NCBI GenBank assembly: GCA_951812965.1
Contig: OX638341.1
Span: 1,346,438 to 1,410,437, forward strand
Reading direction: 5' to 3'
DNA: 64,000 nt
Source: an uncultured Pseudohongiella sp.
GTDB taxonomy: Bacteria; Pseudomonadota; Gammaproteobacteria; Pseudomonadales; Pseudohongiellaceae
In this document: positions 1 through 8,853 of the stretch, one piece after another
How positions within the stretch are numbered: the stretch's first letter is position 1
Layout: each line of letters begins with the position of its first letter
Program-made: the position numbers and the translations under genes
Notes under the pieces: model-generated
Database searches by the model: none
Told to the model about the DNA's origin: nothing
The model's input: only the letters and a program-made list of their open reading frames with translations

Positions 1-19
1 TTGCTTCGTCGATATTCAT
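1..19 (-). CDS. Start of the next gene in the TOMM-like operon (partial)
   Basis: An ATG at 19-17 on the minus strand is preceded by a GAGGAGAG ribosome-binding site and starts the reading frame MNIDEA, which leaves the window. It begins 9 bases after the cyclodehydratase stop, so it is probably translated as part of the same operon. Too little is visible to name the product; it could be a further modification enzyme, a transporter or a precursor peptide. Confidence 0.5.
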
Positions 20-28
20 TCTCTCTCC

Positions 29-2332
29 TCAGGCGATTACCGGCGTGGGGTTGAGTTCGGCTTCCGCCAGCGGGCTCTCGCGCAAGCCCATGTCGACCGG
101 AACGTCGTACAGGCGGCCGGGCGCGAGTCGTTCCCAGAAATGGCGCATACCGGGCACTATGACCCTGACCACGGGCAAGCCGACATCGGGCCGTGTCTGA
201 TCCAGCACGAGCAGTTCCATGCCCCCGGCCTCGATCAGGCCCTGGCAATATTCCACGTCGTCGCGTGCGTCCGCCGATTCGATCACAGGATAGTCCTGCG
301 CCTTGCGCATCGGCGCCTCGGCCGGCGCCAGCCAGGGGCAATCCGCGAGTCTCGCCGTTTTCCACCACCATAACGCGAGCGGGTCGTCGATCATGGGCTT
401 GCCGTCACGTCTGCCGGGCCGCGGCAGCCAGGTCAGGCACTGGTTCAATTCGCAAATCGCCCGTTGGGCGGCGACCTTGGGGTCGGCGTGGGCGCCGGCG
501 CCATAAATAATGTCTTCGGTCTCCGCGCTCGGCCTGCGCGAGAGCGCCACGAAAGCGGGAATGCTGATATCCGAGCTTACATCGAGCACCCACAGATCTC
601 TTTCGTATTGAACGTAATATTCAGCGGCGCCTGCAAGGTACTCGTCATTGAAGCTGGCAAGATCGACCGCCGGCGCCCGCAGACGGTTGTACCACCAGAT
701 CGCGAAGGCATCGCGTTCGGCCAACTCGAAAAAACCTTGCAGGATTGCTTCTTCGCGGGTATTGCCGGCGGCGCAGCCATTGGAATCGGCGATCAGGTCG
801 AATTCTCCGCGCTGCTCGGGCGCCATGCTGTAAAGCATCGATGTCGGCAGATAGCGATGCTTTCGGCTTGAGAGAGACCAGACCGGAGTCCAGTCGATTT
901 GGGCGTCGGGGTCGAGGCGCGGAGGGATGACATTGTATGGGTGTCCCTTGCTGTTGATGGTTTCGGCGTTATCGAGTTGGGTTTCACTGAACAATTGAAC
1001 CTTGTTGGGGTGGATAACCGCTTCATCGGCAAATTCGCTGAAGCGCTTGCGGCTACGGATTTCGTCACCATGCAAGGCGCCCGAGTATCGTTCCACCGCC
1101 TCGCAAAGCGCGCTGACCTCGGATTGTTCTCTCGTGCTGCCCTTGCCGGCGCTCTTGCTGCGCAAGCTGCGCCGTAGCGAACTCAGATTTCGGCTGCGCA
1201 TGCCGAGATTGCTGCCGGCCCAATGGACGTGCAGCCAGGAATCTGTTTCGTCGGTCGTGCGCTCAAGCCAGGTGACAACGCCACTGACCGGGCTCACCAG
1301 GTGACGGTATTTCGCCAGCGTCACTTCCGGCGCCACCGTGCGTGAGCCGCCGCTGTTGCTGACGGCTTTGGGGCTTGCCTTGAGTTGCAGCGGAACCGGC
1401 GGCCGCTCCGGGCGGTATAGCGCTTCATCGCCGCAAGCCTGGCATTGCGGCCGGCGCATTACCTGATGCCGTGAACTTTCGAAACGGCCGGTATTGATCG
1501 TCAGCGCGTGCTCGTGAATCGGCGCCGCATCGCCCAGCACGATCCACTTCAGAATTTCCGCGGCGATCAGTCCGTAAAGCGCATCGATGACAGCGGGTTC
1601 TTCGGCGAAGGGCTTGAAGGCGGCTTCCTCGCCACCGAGATTGCGCAGGAAGTTGTGGACTTCCTGGTGAGCGCGCAGGCGATAGCTCAGACAGGCCCAG
1701 CAGGGGCCCGCGCCGTCCGCGTAAAAAACGGGACCGAACAGCGGCTGGATGCCTCGGGCGCGCACGAGCATCCAGGGCTTGCCGCTCTCGAGCCGGCGAC
1801 GGTTCTCCTCCGAGAAGCGCTCTTCGAGATAATCTTCGCAGGAGATGACGCTCAGAGTGGAATTTTCGCTTCCTGTGCGAATTCCACTTTCCTTGAGCCG
1901 TCGGGTCAGTTCGCCATCGTCGCCGCCAACGTCGATGCCGGTTTCCGCCAGCCGCTGCTCGACCCAGCGCGGCGAGGCGCCGAGCGAGGACCAGTAAGCC
2001 GCCCGCTCCCGGTCCATGTCATGTTCGGCGGAAAGCACATACCCCTTGGCGGAAAGCGACGCCAGCGCCGTGAGAATTTCCGTGGCCGCATGGCGGTCTT
2101 CAAGCGCGGCGACTATTTCGCCTTGCGCATGCCGGCCGTCGAGCAGCGGCAACAGATCGCAATACAAGCCGCCGTGGAGCAATGTATTAAAGGTTTCGGA
2201 AACGAGCAGCGTCTGCTGTTCGCCGATCACGTGAAAGCGCAAGTGCGGAGTAAGTACGGGGTGCTCGACCATACCCTGGTCGGCAGGGGTAGCTTTCCTC
2301 AGGATACCAGTCCCGGAACCCTCCATTTTCAC
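29..2332 (-). CDS. Fused E1-like/YcaO TOMM cyclodehydratase
   Basis: This 767-residue protein has the fused architecture of azol(in)e-forming cyclodehydratases. Residues about 20-100 look like the winged-helix leader-recognition (RRE/PqqD-like) domain. An E1/ThiF-like region follows, with a zinc tetra-cysteine set (C211, C214, C297, C300). From about residue 340 comes the YcaO domain, with the E-rich ATP-binding stretch EVSALCEAVERYSG and the FFELAERDAF helix. The C-terminus ends NPTPVIA, a proline-containing tail typical of YcaO enzymes that use ATP to cyclodehydrate Cys, Ser or Thr. It overlaps the upstream hydroxylase fusion by one base, so the two are translationally coupled. The substrate is unknown; the NHLP-bearing protein two genes upstream is the obvious candidate for recruitment. 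Confidence 0.88.
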   Translation of the reverse strand: MKMEGSGTGILRKATPADQGMVEHPVLTPHLRFHVIGEQQTLLVSETFNTLLHGGLYCDLLPLLDGRHAQGEIVAALEDRHAATEILTALASLSAKGYVLSAEHDMDRERAAYWSSLGASPRWVEQRLAETGIDVGGDDGELTRRLKESGIRTGSENSTLSVISCEDYLEERFSEENRRRLESGKPWMLVRARGIQPLFGPVFYADGAGPCWACLSYRLRAHQEVHNFLRNLGGEEAAFKPFAEEPAVIDALYGLIAAEILKWIVLGDAAPIHEHALTINTGRFESSRHQVMRRPQCQACGDEALYRPERPPVPLQLKASPKAVSNSGGSRTVAPEVTLAKYRHLVSPVSGVVTWLERTTDETDSWLHVHWAGSNLGMRSRNLSSLRRSLRSKSAGKGSTREQSEVSALCEAVERYSGALHGDEIRSRKRFSEFADEAVIHPNKVQLFSETQLDNAETINSKGHPYNVIPPRLDPDAQIDWTPVWSLSSRKHRYLPTSMLYSMAPEQRGEFDLIADSNGCAAGNTREEAILQGFFELAERDAFAIWWYNRLRAPAVDLASFNDEYLAGAAEYYVQYERDLWVLDVSSDISIPAFVALSRRPSAETEDIIYGAGAHADPKVAAQRAICELNQCLTWLPRPGRRDGKPMIDDPLALWWWKTARLADCPWLAPAEAPMRKAQDYPVIESADARDDVEYCQGLIEAGGMELLVLDQTRPDVGLPVVRVIVPGMRHFWERLAPGRLYDVPVDMGLRESPLAEAELNPTPVIA

Positions 2333-4362
2333 TAACCTTCCGGTTTGGCTTCGGCCGTCTCGTGCAATTGTTCCGGCGGCGGTCCGTTTTTCCGTATTTG
2401 TTCGAGAATTTCGTTGCTCCGGCTGCCAATGGACAAATCACCGGTCTCGTAGACGCATCGCGCCTGAGTCAGGTCAGGTGATTCTTCGAGCCCGGAACTT
2501 TCGCCGAATTCGGCCAATTCACCAAACGGCATCGCGAGAATCGCAATTGCGCCTTGCGGCTGCGGTGAAAATATCAGGCTGTCCCGGGCCAGACCGGAAA
2601 GGGATTCGCGAAAGCGCTTGCCGAGATTTTCGCTGTCAGCCGGGGACAGGCCGTCATGTACGAGCAGCAACTCAAGCGGCGCTTCGGGGAATACCTCCCG
2701 GGCGGCAAAGTCACCGAGAAAAATTGCCGCCAGACCGCTCTCGCGCAGCGAACCGCGCCGGTCGACGAAATCGGCGACCACGGCGGCCAGCACTGTCGTA
2801 GTCGCAGCTTCGGCGAGATTCGACAAGGCGACTTTCGCCTCTTCCGGCGAAAGGTTGCCGCGCACGATATGCATGCCAACCTGGAACGCCTTGTCGTTCG
2901 ACCAATTGCGCACGACCTCGGCGGTTTCCTTCGCATCGGTAGCGGGAATCTCAGCAATCTGACTCTTCATTTCCTGAACGTCCATTTCGCGAGTCCAGTA
3001 CAGCCGGGTCAGCCCGCGACGCGCGATCGATTCGGATTCAGAGTCGGGTCCGAATCCTTTCGGCAGGTCGAGATCGGTAAACTCGCGCTCGTTCAGATTG
3101 TCGAGCAGTTCCGGATTGCGTTCTATCCATCCGGCAAGCCGCGGAGCGGCGTCGTAGATCTCCACGATGGCGTCAAAAGCGTCGGGTCGCGCCGCCGACA
3201 CCGGGCTGTCGTAGGCGCTCCAGTCTTCGATTTCGGGATAGAAGTGCTTGCGCCATTGATCGACGATGGGGTCCATTTTGGCGAACCAGCGCTTCGGCCG
3301 CACCACGAGATTCATCATGTCGCCATAGGTTCCGGGCAGATGCGGGGATTCTTCAGAGCCGTAACTCTGCAACAGCGGATACTGCCGGCTCGCGACCGCG
3401 TGGTGGTCCGCGTGGCGCTGCATGTTGAAAAACAGCCAATTGCTGAACTTCCAGTCGGCGCTCCAGGAATGGCGCGGCATCACCTTTTCCCAGCGGCCGT
3501 TCGCCAGCCGCACCCGGCGCAAACCGTAATGTTGCATGTAGTTGCTGAGCTTCATTGAAAAGACGCAGCCGTAGCCGAGGAAAACAAAGACCAGCATCGC
3601 CCAGATGCCGCCCATCCAGAATACCAGCCCGTACCAGAAAGCCAGGTAGAGGCCATAGCGCCAGAAAGGATTGCTCAAGTGCCAGACCGGCAGGCGCCGC
3701 CGCGCCAGTCGCTCATCGACCACTTTCCAGGAGTTGGTGAGATTGCTGATGATTTCCTTTGGGAAATAGCTCCAGAAACTCTCGCCCTTTGGCGCCGATC
3801 CTACATCGTGAGGCGTACCGACCTGTGCATGATGGATATAGACGTGTTCGGTGGAATACTGCGGGTAGGAAGCGGAGGCGAGCAGAAATTCGCCCAGCCG
3901 ACGTTCCCAGATGGCGCGCCGGTGAATCATTTCGTGACCGACGATGAAGACTGCCTGAGCCTCCATGGTCAGAATGATCGCCAGCAAGATGTCTTCCCAG
4001 ATGGCGAAGGGGTTCGCGACCAGAATTTGCCACATGCCGAAGACGAGGGTCGGGGGCCACAGAAAAGCCCAGGCCCAGGCCGGCAAATTGTGCCAAAGCA
4101 GGCGGCGTTCCGGCGTCCTGGCCGGATCCATGTTGCGGCCGTCGAGTCCGATCGCCTTGTCGACCGCGCCGCCCGTGGTCATGAAAAAGAGGAATGGAGC
4201 CAACAGCCACCAGCCGCCGAATGCCGCTGCGGCAATAATCAGCGGAAAAACGCAAAGTGGCAGATAGTGCGGCAGCGCATTGAGGATCGATGGTTCGATC
4301 AGCTTCCCGAAATCCTTTTTGTGTGGGCTGAAACCACCAGTTGAGACTGTATCTTGTGGCAT
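2332..4362 (-). CDS. AlkB-type di-iron hydroxylase fused to a degenerate GlnE-like domain
   Basis: Residues 1 to about 380 form a membrane di-iron hydroxylase of the alkane monooxygenase family. Several hydrophobic segments are present, with histidine motifs GHEMIH (143-147), EHVYIHH (172-178) and MQRHADHH (314-321), plus the AlkB signature NYMQHYG (274-280). Residues about 395-600 resemble the first adenylyltransferase domain of GlnE: NPELLDNLNE, the NDKAFQVGMHIVRGNLS stretch, SNLAEAA, then a core at 543-570. In that core the usual GxRE...SDxDLxxxYD active site reads AREVFPEAPLELLLVHD, so the catalytic aspartates are gone. The family is about 400 residues without the fusion. The gene lies between the NHLP fusion gene and the YcaO gene on one strand. 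Its substrate (lipid, alkane or peptide-bound chain) cannot be told from sequence. Confidence 0.82.
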   Translation of the reverse strand: MPQDTVSTGGFSPHKKDFGKLIEPSILNALPHYLPLCVFPLIIAAAAFGGWWLLAPFLFFMTTGGAVDKAIGLDGRNMDPARTPERRLLWHNLPAWAWAFLWPPTLVFGMWQILVANPFAIWEDILLAIILTMEAQAVFIVGHEMIHRRAIWERRLGEFLLASASYPQYSTEHVYIHHAQVGTPHDVGSAPKGESFWSYFPKEIISNLTNSWKVVDERLARRRLPVWHLSNPFWRYGLYLAFWYGLVFWMGGIWAMLVFVFLGYGCVFSMKLSNYMQHYGLRRVRLANGRWEKVMPRHSWSADWKFSNWLFFNMQRHADHHAVASRQYPLLQSYGSEESPHLPGTYGDMMNLVVRPKRWFAKMDPIVDQWRKHFYPEIEDWSAYDSPVSAARPDAFDAIVEIYDAAPRLAGWIERNPELLDNLNEREFTDLDLPKGFGPDSESESIARRGLTRLYWTREMDVQEMKSQIAEIPATDAKETAEVVRNWSNDKAFQVGMHIVRGNLSPEEAKVALSNLAEAATTTVLAAVVADFVDRRGSLRESGLAAIFLGDFAAREVFPEAPLELLLVHDGLSPADSENLGKRFRESLSGLARDSLIFSPQPQGAIAILAMPFGELAEFGESSGLEESPDLTQARCVYETGDLSIGSRSNEILEQIRKNGPPPEQLHETAEAKPEG

Positions 4363-4428
4363 GGTAACTTCCCGACTGTTTTTGCTTCTCCTTCTATATT
4401 AACACCGCGAAGCGCGGGCTTGAATGCG

Positions 4429-5730
4429 TCAGACCGCGGTCGCTCTTGACAGGCGCTCCAGTGCCTCAATACAGAACGCGGTTGTCATTGACTCGGAGGC
4501 ATGGCCGATCTGCCCGAACACGCCCCATTTCAGGGATTGATCGCCGAAAGCCAGCAACTCCGGCCAACTGCCGTCTTCGTTTTGCCAGGTCAGCAACTTC
4601 TCGAACTGGGCTTTGGTATCGACGCGGTCCAGACTGTCGATATCAGAGAGCGCCGAAATTGCCTGGGCCGTGAGCAAAACGTTGCCGAATCCTTCTATCT
4701 CGTCCCACAGTTCCAGAATGCGCACCGCGAGTTCCGCCCGCAGATGATCGAAGACCGGTGCGGCGCGGACCATGGCGCGCGCGATCGAATAGTAAATCGT
4801 GACCGTGTCGGGGTACCACTTGGAGGTACCATGCAACTTGTCTTCTCTAATCAGTGTTTCCAGCCAGCGTTGCGCCGGCCTCGTTTCCGGGCAGTCGCCA
4901 AGCCAGGCAATGATATTCGCATTGACCACCGGGTCGGCTTCGATGCGGAATCTCGCCACCACGTCGGGTTCGTTTTCTGTCAGCAGCCAGGTCATGAAGC
5001 GGCCATTCTCGTCGCGGTTCGCCAGAATTTGCGGAATACTCCTTCCCAGCACGATCCAGGGATGAGAGCCAATGAGCAGCGAGCAAAGAGTGGTGCTATC
5101 CAGATCCTGGGGCAGATGGCGGTAGTAGCGCCAAAGCCCGGGGTACTCCATGGTTTCGACGATATAGTTGAGCGTTCGGGCATAAATCGACTTTGCGCTC
5201 ACTTCTTGGCAACTTTCCAGCGCCAGCGCACAGAAGGCGGAGACAAATGCAGGCTTTTCATAATGCCGGGGAATGTCAGGATCGGCGATATTGAATCTGA
5301 TGCAATGCCAGGCTCCGTTTTCGTCTACCACGGACTCCAGAAACCCAAGGCCGCGCCGGATGCTCTCCCTGCCGGCCCCGACAAGTTCTGCGGCGCTCAT
5401 GGCGCTGACCGGGGCGGTCAATTGCCTTTGGGCGGCGGGACGCAATGGCGGCGCGGGGTCGTGCATCGTTTTCTTGAGAAAGGCCAATGAGGTCTGGCCG
5501 GTGATGGCTGCCTGCCGCTCTTCCTCGCTGCGCTTGCCTGGCGGCGGAAGCACCAGATGTGTAACGCCCGAGGTCATTTCGTGAACGTGTATTGCATGAT
5601 AATCGGCGAGAGTGACGCCGAGTTCCTGTTCTATCGTCCGCTTCGGATCAGCGACCAGACGAGCGTGGAACGCGCTGTCTTCCATGGCCTTCGTAATGAG
5701 GAATCTTGCAGCGTTAATGGTCTTGTTCAT
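4429..5730 (-). CDS. NHLP leader peptide fused to a squalene-cyclase-like alpha-toroid protein
   Basis: Residues 1-63 match the nitrile-hydratase-like leader (NHLP) family: AKAMEDSAFHARLVADPKRT-type helices, then EQELGVTLADYHAIHVHE and a terminal HLVLPPP. A linker to about residue 110 leads into a 320-residue alpha/alpha-toroid like squalene-hopene or prenyltransferase repeats, with the QW-type motif QNEDGSW (383-389) and the acidic motif DLDSTT (209-214). NHLP leaders normally precede a short core peptide. Here there is none: the C-terminus is ERLSRATAV and is not rich in Cys, Ser or Thr. The protein may be a modified precursor or an enzyme recruited by its leader. It is first of three tightly spaced minus-strand genes. 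Family assignment is strong for the leader and moderate for the toroid. Confidence 0.8.
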   Translation of the reverse strand: MNKTINAARFLITKAMEDSAFHARLVADPKRTIEQELGVTLADYHAIHVHEMTSGVTHLVLPPPGKRSEEERQAAITGQTSLAFLKKTMHDPAPPLRPAAQRQLTAPVSAMSAAELVGAGRESIRRGLGFLESVVDENGAWHCIRFNIADPDIPRHYEKPAFVSAFCALALESCQEVSAKSIYARTLNYIVETMEYPGLWRYYRHLPQDLDSTTLCSLLIGSHPWIVLGRSIPQILANRDENGRFMTWLLTENEPDVVARFRIEADPVVNANIIAWLGDCPETRPAQRWLETLIREDKLHGTSKWYPDTVTIYYSIARAMVRAAPVFDHLRAELAVRILELWDEIEGFGNVLLTAQAISALSDIDSLDRVDTKAQFEKLLTWQNEDGSWPELLAFGDQSLKWGVFGQIGHASESMTTAFCIEALERLSRATAV

Positions 5731-5786
5731 TGAATTCGTGCTGATTCGCGAAGCTGCCGACAGACTGTTGAGGCAGGCAATTCCGC

Positions 5787-6233
5787 TCAGCGCGGATCGA
5801 GCCGCAGAAACCGTCGCGGCGGGAAGCCGGTCATGAATTTGAAGACCAGCCCCGCGTCGTAGATTTCGGCGACGCGTTCGAGTTCATCGCCGGCCAGCGG
5901 TACGGCAAGGTATGGCCGCGCTTCACCATCGACTTCGGTTGCGACTTCGACTTGTGGGCGTTCCATCGCGCGGCTGTACCATTGCCGCGGCCAGTGATTT
6001 GCCGCGACATAGATATTTCCGTCGATATCGCGCCTTGAAATTACACGCTCGTGGGGATTGCCGGCATCGTCCGTGGTGACGATTACGATGCTGTCGCCGC
6101 CGGCAGGCTGGAAATAGCCGAGCATGGACTCGAAAGCGACCACCAGCAGCACATAAACCGCCGCCGCGATGACGGCGATGCGAATCCAGGGAGATCGGGT
6201 AACGGCCATGAAACTCCTCCTTTGGCGCATCAT
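5787..6233 (-). CDS. Membrane-anchored nitroreductase/deazaflavin-reductase-like protein
   Basis: The 148-residue product has one N-terminal membrane anchor (IRIAVIAAAVYVLLVVAF). After it comes a compact domain resembling the split-barrel F420/FMN-dependent nitroreductase family, with SIVIVTTDDAGNPHERVISRRDIDGNIYVAANHW and a closing PPRRFLRLDPR. The gene lies 56 bases upstream of the NHLP fusion on the same strand and could be the first gene of that operon, or an independent gene. The cofactor cannot be assigned from sequence. It is transcribed divergently from the MFS exporter at 6390. Confidence 0.55.
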   Translation of the reverse strand: MMRQRRSFMAVTRSPWIRIAVIAAAVYVLLVVAFESMLGYFQPAGGDSIVIVTTDDAGNPHERVISRRDIDGNIYVAANHWPRQWYSRAMERPQVEVATEVDGEARPYLAVPLAGDELERVAEIYDAGLVFKFMTGFPPRRFLRLDPR

Positions 6234-6389
6234 AACCGCCCCGGCAATGTCATTCCATGCAAGAGTCGAATTTGCTAGGCTGGCCGACCTTGACTTCCCA
6301 GGCGCTGTCGTGACGCACTGCGGAGTATCTGGCGAACAACTGGCGCTCAGTGGCGGAATGGGATTCCCGCGCGGCGGAATAGGGATTCA

Positions 6390-7652
6390 ATGCCTGCATC
6401 GATGCAGAACCGGCAACATGCCGTGACGTTCATCGTCATTCTGGTACTGATCGAATCCATCGGCTTCGGTATCATCCTGCCGGTCATGCCGCAACTGATC
6501 ATGGGTCTGGGAGACGTTTCGCTTTCCAGCGCTTCGGCCATCGGCGGCTATCTCATGTTCACTTATGCCGCCGTGCAATTCTTCGCCGCGCCCATACTCG
6601 GCGCCATGGGCGATCGCTACGGGCGCCGGCCGATTCTGATCTACACTTTGCTGGCCCTGAGCCTCGATTACCTGCTGATGGCCGTCGCGCCGACCCTGTT
6701 CTGGTTGTTCGTGGCCAGGTTCATTGCCGGCGCGGCGAGTTCCACTTTCTCCCTGGCCTATGCCTATATCACCGACATCACCGAGGCCGAAAAGCGCGCC
6801 CAGCGTTTCGGCATGGTCGGCGCGGCATTCGGCGGCGGGTTCATTCTTGGGCCCGTGGTCGGCGGTCTGCTCGGCGAATTCGGCGAACGCATTCCGTTCT
6901 ATGCCGCCGCCGCGCTGGCGATGATGAATTTCATTTATGGCTATTTCGTACTCGGCGAATCCCTCGGCAAGCGCGACCGCCGCCGATTTGAAATGAAACG
7001 CGCCAATCCTGTCGGCGCCCTGAAGCAGGTGGCCAGGTATCCAGTGGCCGCAGGCGTGGCGACCGCGTACTTCCTTTACATGCTTGGCCATTTTTCGCTG
7101 CCGGCGACCTGGACCTACTACACCATGGAGAAGTTTTCCTGGTCCGAAAGCCAGATTGGGCTCTCGCTCGGCTTCGCCGGCGTGTTCATGATTCTGGTGC
7201 AGGCTTTCCTCATCCGCTGGGCGATACCCGCCATGGGAGCGTTCCGTACCGGACTCATCGGCTTGCTGGCACTGATTGTGGGCTTTTGCGGCTATGCTTT
7301 CGCCGCCTCGGGCTGGCAGCTCTATCCCTGGCTGGCAGTGGCCTCGATTTCGGGCTTCGTTACCCCCGCGCTGCAATCGGTAATGACTGCACAGATTCCC
7401 GCCAACGCCCAGGGAGAACTGCAAGGCGCCCTCAGCAGCCTGAGCAGCATCACCGCCATTCTCGGGCCGCTATTGATGACGCAACTCTTCGCTTTTTATA
7501 GCGCCCCGGACGCCGCATTCTATTTTCCCGGAATGTCCTTCATCGCAGCCGCGGTCCTTTCCGCGCTCAGCTTGCTGGTCTTCGTCGTCACGGTCAAAGG
7601 GTTAGGCTCGGTCGGCGAAGCCGACAAAAAGCAACGCTTTTTGAGGGCCTAA
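6390..7652 (+). CDS. MFS transporter, TetA-like drug:H+ antiporter
   Basis: This 420-residue protein has about twelve hydrophobic segments and the MFS loop 2-3 motif GDRYGRRPILI. It also has the loop features of the DHA1/TetA group (MPQLIMGLGDVSLSSASAIGG near the N-terminus, FIAGAASSTFSLAYAYITDIT in TM4/5). The length fits TetA-type exporters. It would act in the inner membrane as a proton-driven exporter; the substrate is unknown. An AGGGA ribosome-binding site precedes the ATG. A self-resistance or export role for the neighbouring TOMM-like product is possible but is inference only. Confidence 0.8.
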   Translation: MPASMQNRQHAVTFIVILVLIESIGFGIILPVMPQLIMGLGDVSLSSASAIGGYLMFTYAAVQFFAAPILGAMGDRYGRRPILIYTLLALSLDYLLMAVAPTLFWLFVARFIAGAASSTFSLAYAYITDITEAEKRAQRFGMVGAAFGGGFILGPVVGGLLGEFGERIPFYAAAALAMMNFIYGYFVLGESLGKRDRRRFEMKRANPVGALKQVARYPVAAGVATAYFLYMLGHFSLPATWTYYTMEKFSWSESQIGLSLGFAGVFMILVQAFLIRWAIPAMGAFRTGLIGLLALIVGFCGYAFAASGWQLYPWLAVASISGFVTPALQSVMTAQIPANAQGELQGALSSLSSITAILGPLLMTQLFAFYSAPDAAFYFPGMSFIAAAVLSALSLLVFVVTVKGLGSVGEADKKQRFLRA

Positions 7653-7748
7653 TGGCTCGCCAAGGATGGCATGCATGAATCAATTCGAAGTCTCGTAGGC
7701 GTCCGGTCTACTGAGCAGGAGCACTGAATCCTCAAGGAATCCGCTCCC

Positions 7749-7777
7749 TTGACATGCCCTGATGTGGGTGGTTATAT
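7749..7777 (+). promoter_or_regulatory. Sigma70-type promoter for the 7828 lipoprotein gene
   Basis: A perfect -35 box TTGACA (7749-7754) is followed by a 17-base spacer and a -10-like TTATAT (7772-7777). It lies about 50 bases upstream of the start codon of the lipoprotein gene. Confidence 0.6.
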
Positions 7778-7827
7778 CGTTTACCCGAAATTAACCCAGT
7801 GTTTCCCTTACGAGAGTAGGCTGAATT

Positions 7828-8748
7828 ATGAAGACAAAATGGTTGCTCTTCGCCCTTGCCGTGGCATTCGCGGGATGTTCTCAGGACACGACAACGGGCG
7901 GTGGCGATGCTGCCCAGGCCGCCGAATCCGGCGCCCAGGATATTCCGAGGACGCCCAGCGGCAGGCCGGATATGAACGGCATTTGGCAGGTTCTCATGAA
8001 CGCCAACGATAACCTCGAGGCGGCGCCGCCAAAGGCTGCGTATCATCTGGTCCCCGGCGATTTCGTACCGGTGCCCAGCCCCGAAGTCGTCGCACTTGGC
8101 GCGGTCGGCGCCGTGCCGGCCAGCTTTGGCGTGGTCGAAGGCGGTACGATTCCCTATCTTCCCGAAGCGCTGGCGCGGCGCGACGAGAACCGCGAGAACT
8201 GGGTGACCATGGACCCGGAAATCAAGTGCTTCATGCCGGGCGTACCGCGCGCTACCTATTTGCCACATCCGTTCCAGATATTCCAGAGCGAGAGCGCTTT
8301 CTTCATCGCCTATTCCTTCGCCGGTTCGGTGCGAAACGTTTTCCTGGAAGACCCGGGCCCGCCGCCGCTCGATTCCTGGATGGGCCAGTCCTACGGTTAC
8401 TGGGAAGGCGACACTTTCGTGGTCGAGGTGACCGGACTGGACGACCGCACCTGGCTTGACCGGGCAGGCAACTATCACAGCTATCAGCTCAAGGTGACCG
8501 AGCGTTATGACATGGTCGACGAAAACGTCATCATGTATTCAGCCACCCTTGAAGATCCGGAAGTCTACGAGCGGCCCTGGACCATCAGCATGCCGCTGTA
8601 TCGCAGGCTTGAGGAAGGCTACGAGCTTCCGCAGTTCAAGTGCGTGGAGTTCGTGGAAGAACTGATGTACGGACAATATCGCAGGGGCGGCGAGTTCGAG
8701 CAGCGCCTGCGCGAGGAAATGCTGCAGGAACAGCAGGATCAGCAATAA
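7828..8748 (+). CDS. Conserved lipoprotein of unknown function
   Basis: The 306-residue product starts with a lipoprotein signal (MKTKWLLFALAVAFAGC, lipid-modified Cys at residue 17). A low-complexity linker follows, then a conserved region beginning RTPSGRPDMNGIWQ. The segment GRPDMNGIW is common in exported proteins found beside DUF6152 genes in gammaproteobacteria. The C-terminus is Glu/Gln-rich (LREEMLQEQQDQQ). It is followed after about 100 bases by a DUF6152 gene, and the two probably act together in the periplasm. No enzymatic motif was recognised. Confidence 0.7.
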   Translation: MKTKWLLFALAVAFAGCSQDTTTGGGDAAQAAESGAQDIPRTPSGRPDMNGIWQVLMNANDNLEAAPPKAAYHLVPGDFVPVPSPEVVALGAVGAVPASFGVVEGGTIPYLPEALARRDENRENWVTMDPEIKCFMPGVPRATYLPHPFQIFQSESAFFIAYSFAGSVRNVFLEDPGPPPLDSWMGQSYGYWEGDTFVVEVTGLDDRTWLDRAGNYHSYQLKVTERYDMVDENVIMYSATLEDPEVYERPWTISMPLYRRLEEGYELPQFKCVEFVEELMYGQYRRGGEFEQRLREEMLQEQQDQQ

Positions 8749-8767
8749 AAAAACCGGTTCGGGGCGC

Positions 8768-8797
8768 TTGGCATTCACTCGGGCCATTGGATAGAAT
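8768..8797 (+). promoter_or_regulatory. Candidate promoter for the DUF6152 gene
   Basis: TTGGCA (8768-8773), an 18-base spacer and TAGAAT (8792-8797) form a plausible sigma70 promoter in the gap before the DUF6152 gene. That gene also has its own AGAGG ribosome-binding site. Confidence 0.45.
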
Positions 8798-8853
8798 GGC
8801 GAGGATTGTCCTCGCAAAGAACTCTTGGCAACTTCAGGTAAAGAGGTAGATTC

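Noticed and set aside
4501-5490. Long plus-strand frames opposite the NHLP fusion, YcaO, tesA and other genes
   Set aside because: They are antisense shadows of GC-rich coding sequence, without family motifs, signal peptides or ribosome-binding sites.
7268-7424. Minus-strand frame opposite the TetA-like exporter (6387-7424)
   Set aside because: It is rich in Gly, Gln, His and Arg as expected from an antisense reading of a membrane protein gene, and has no recognisable domain.
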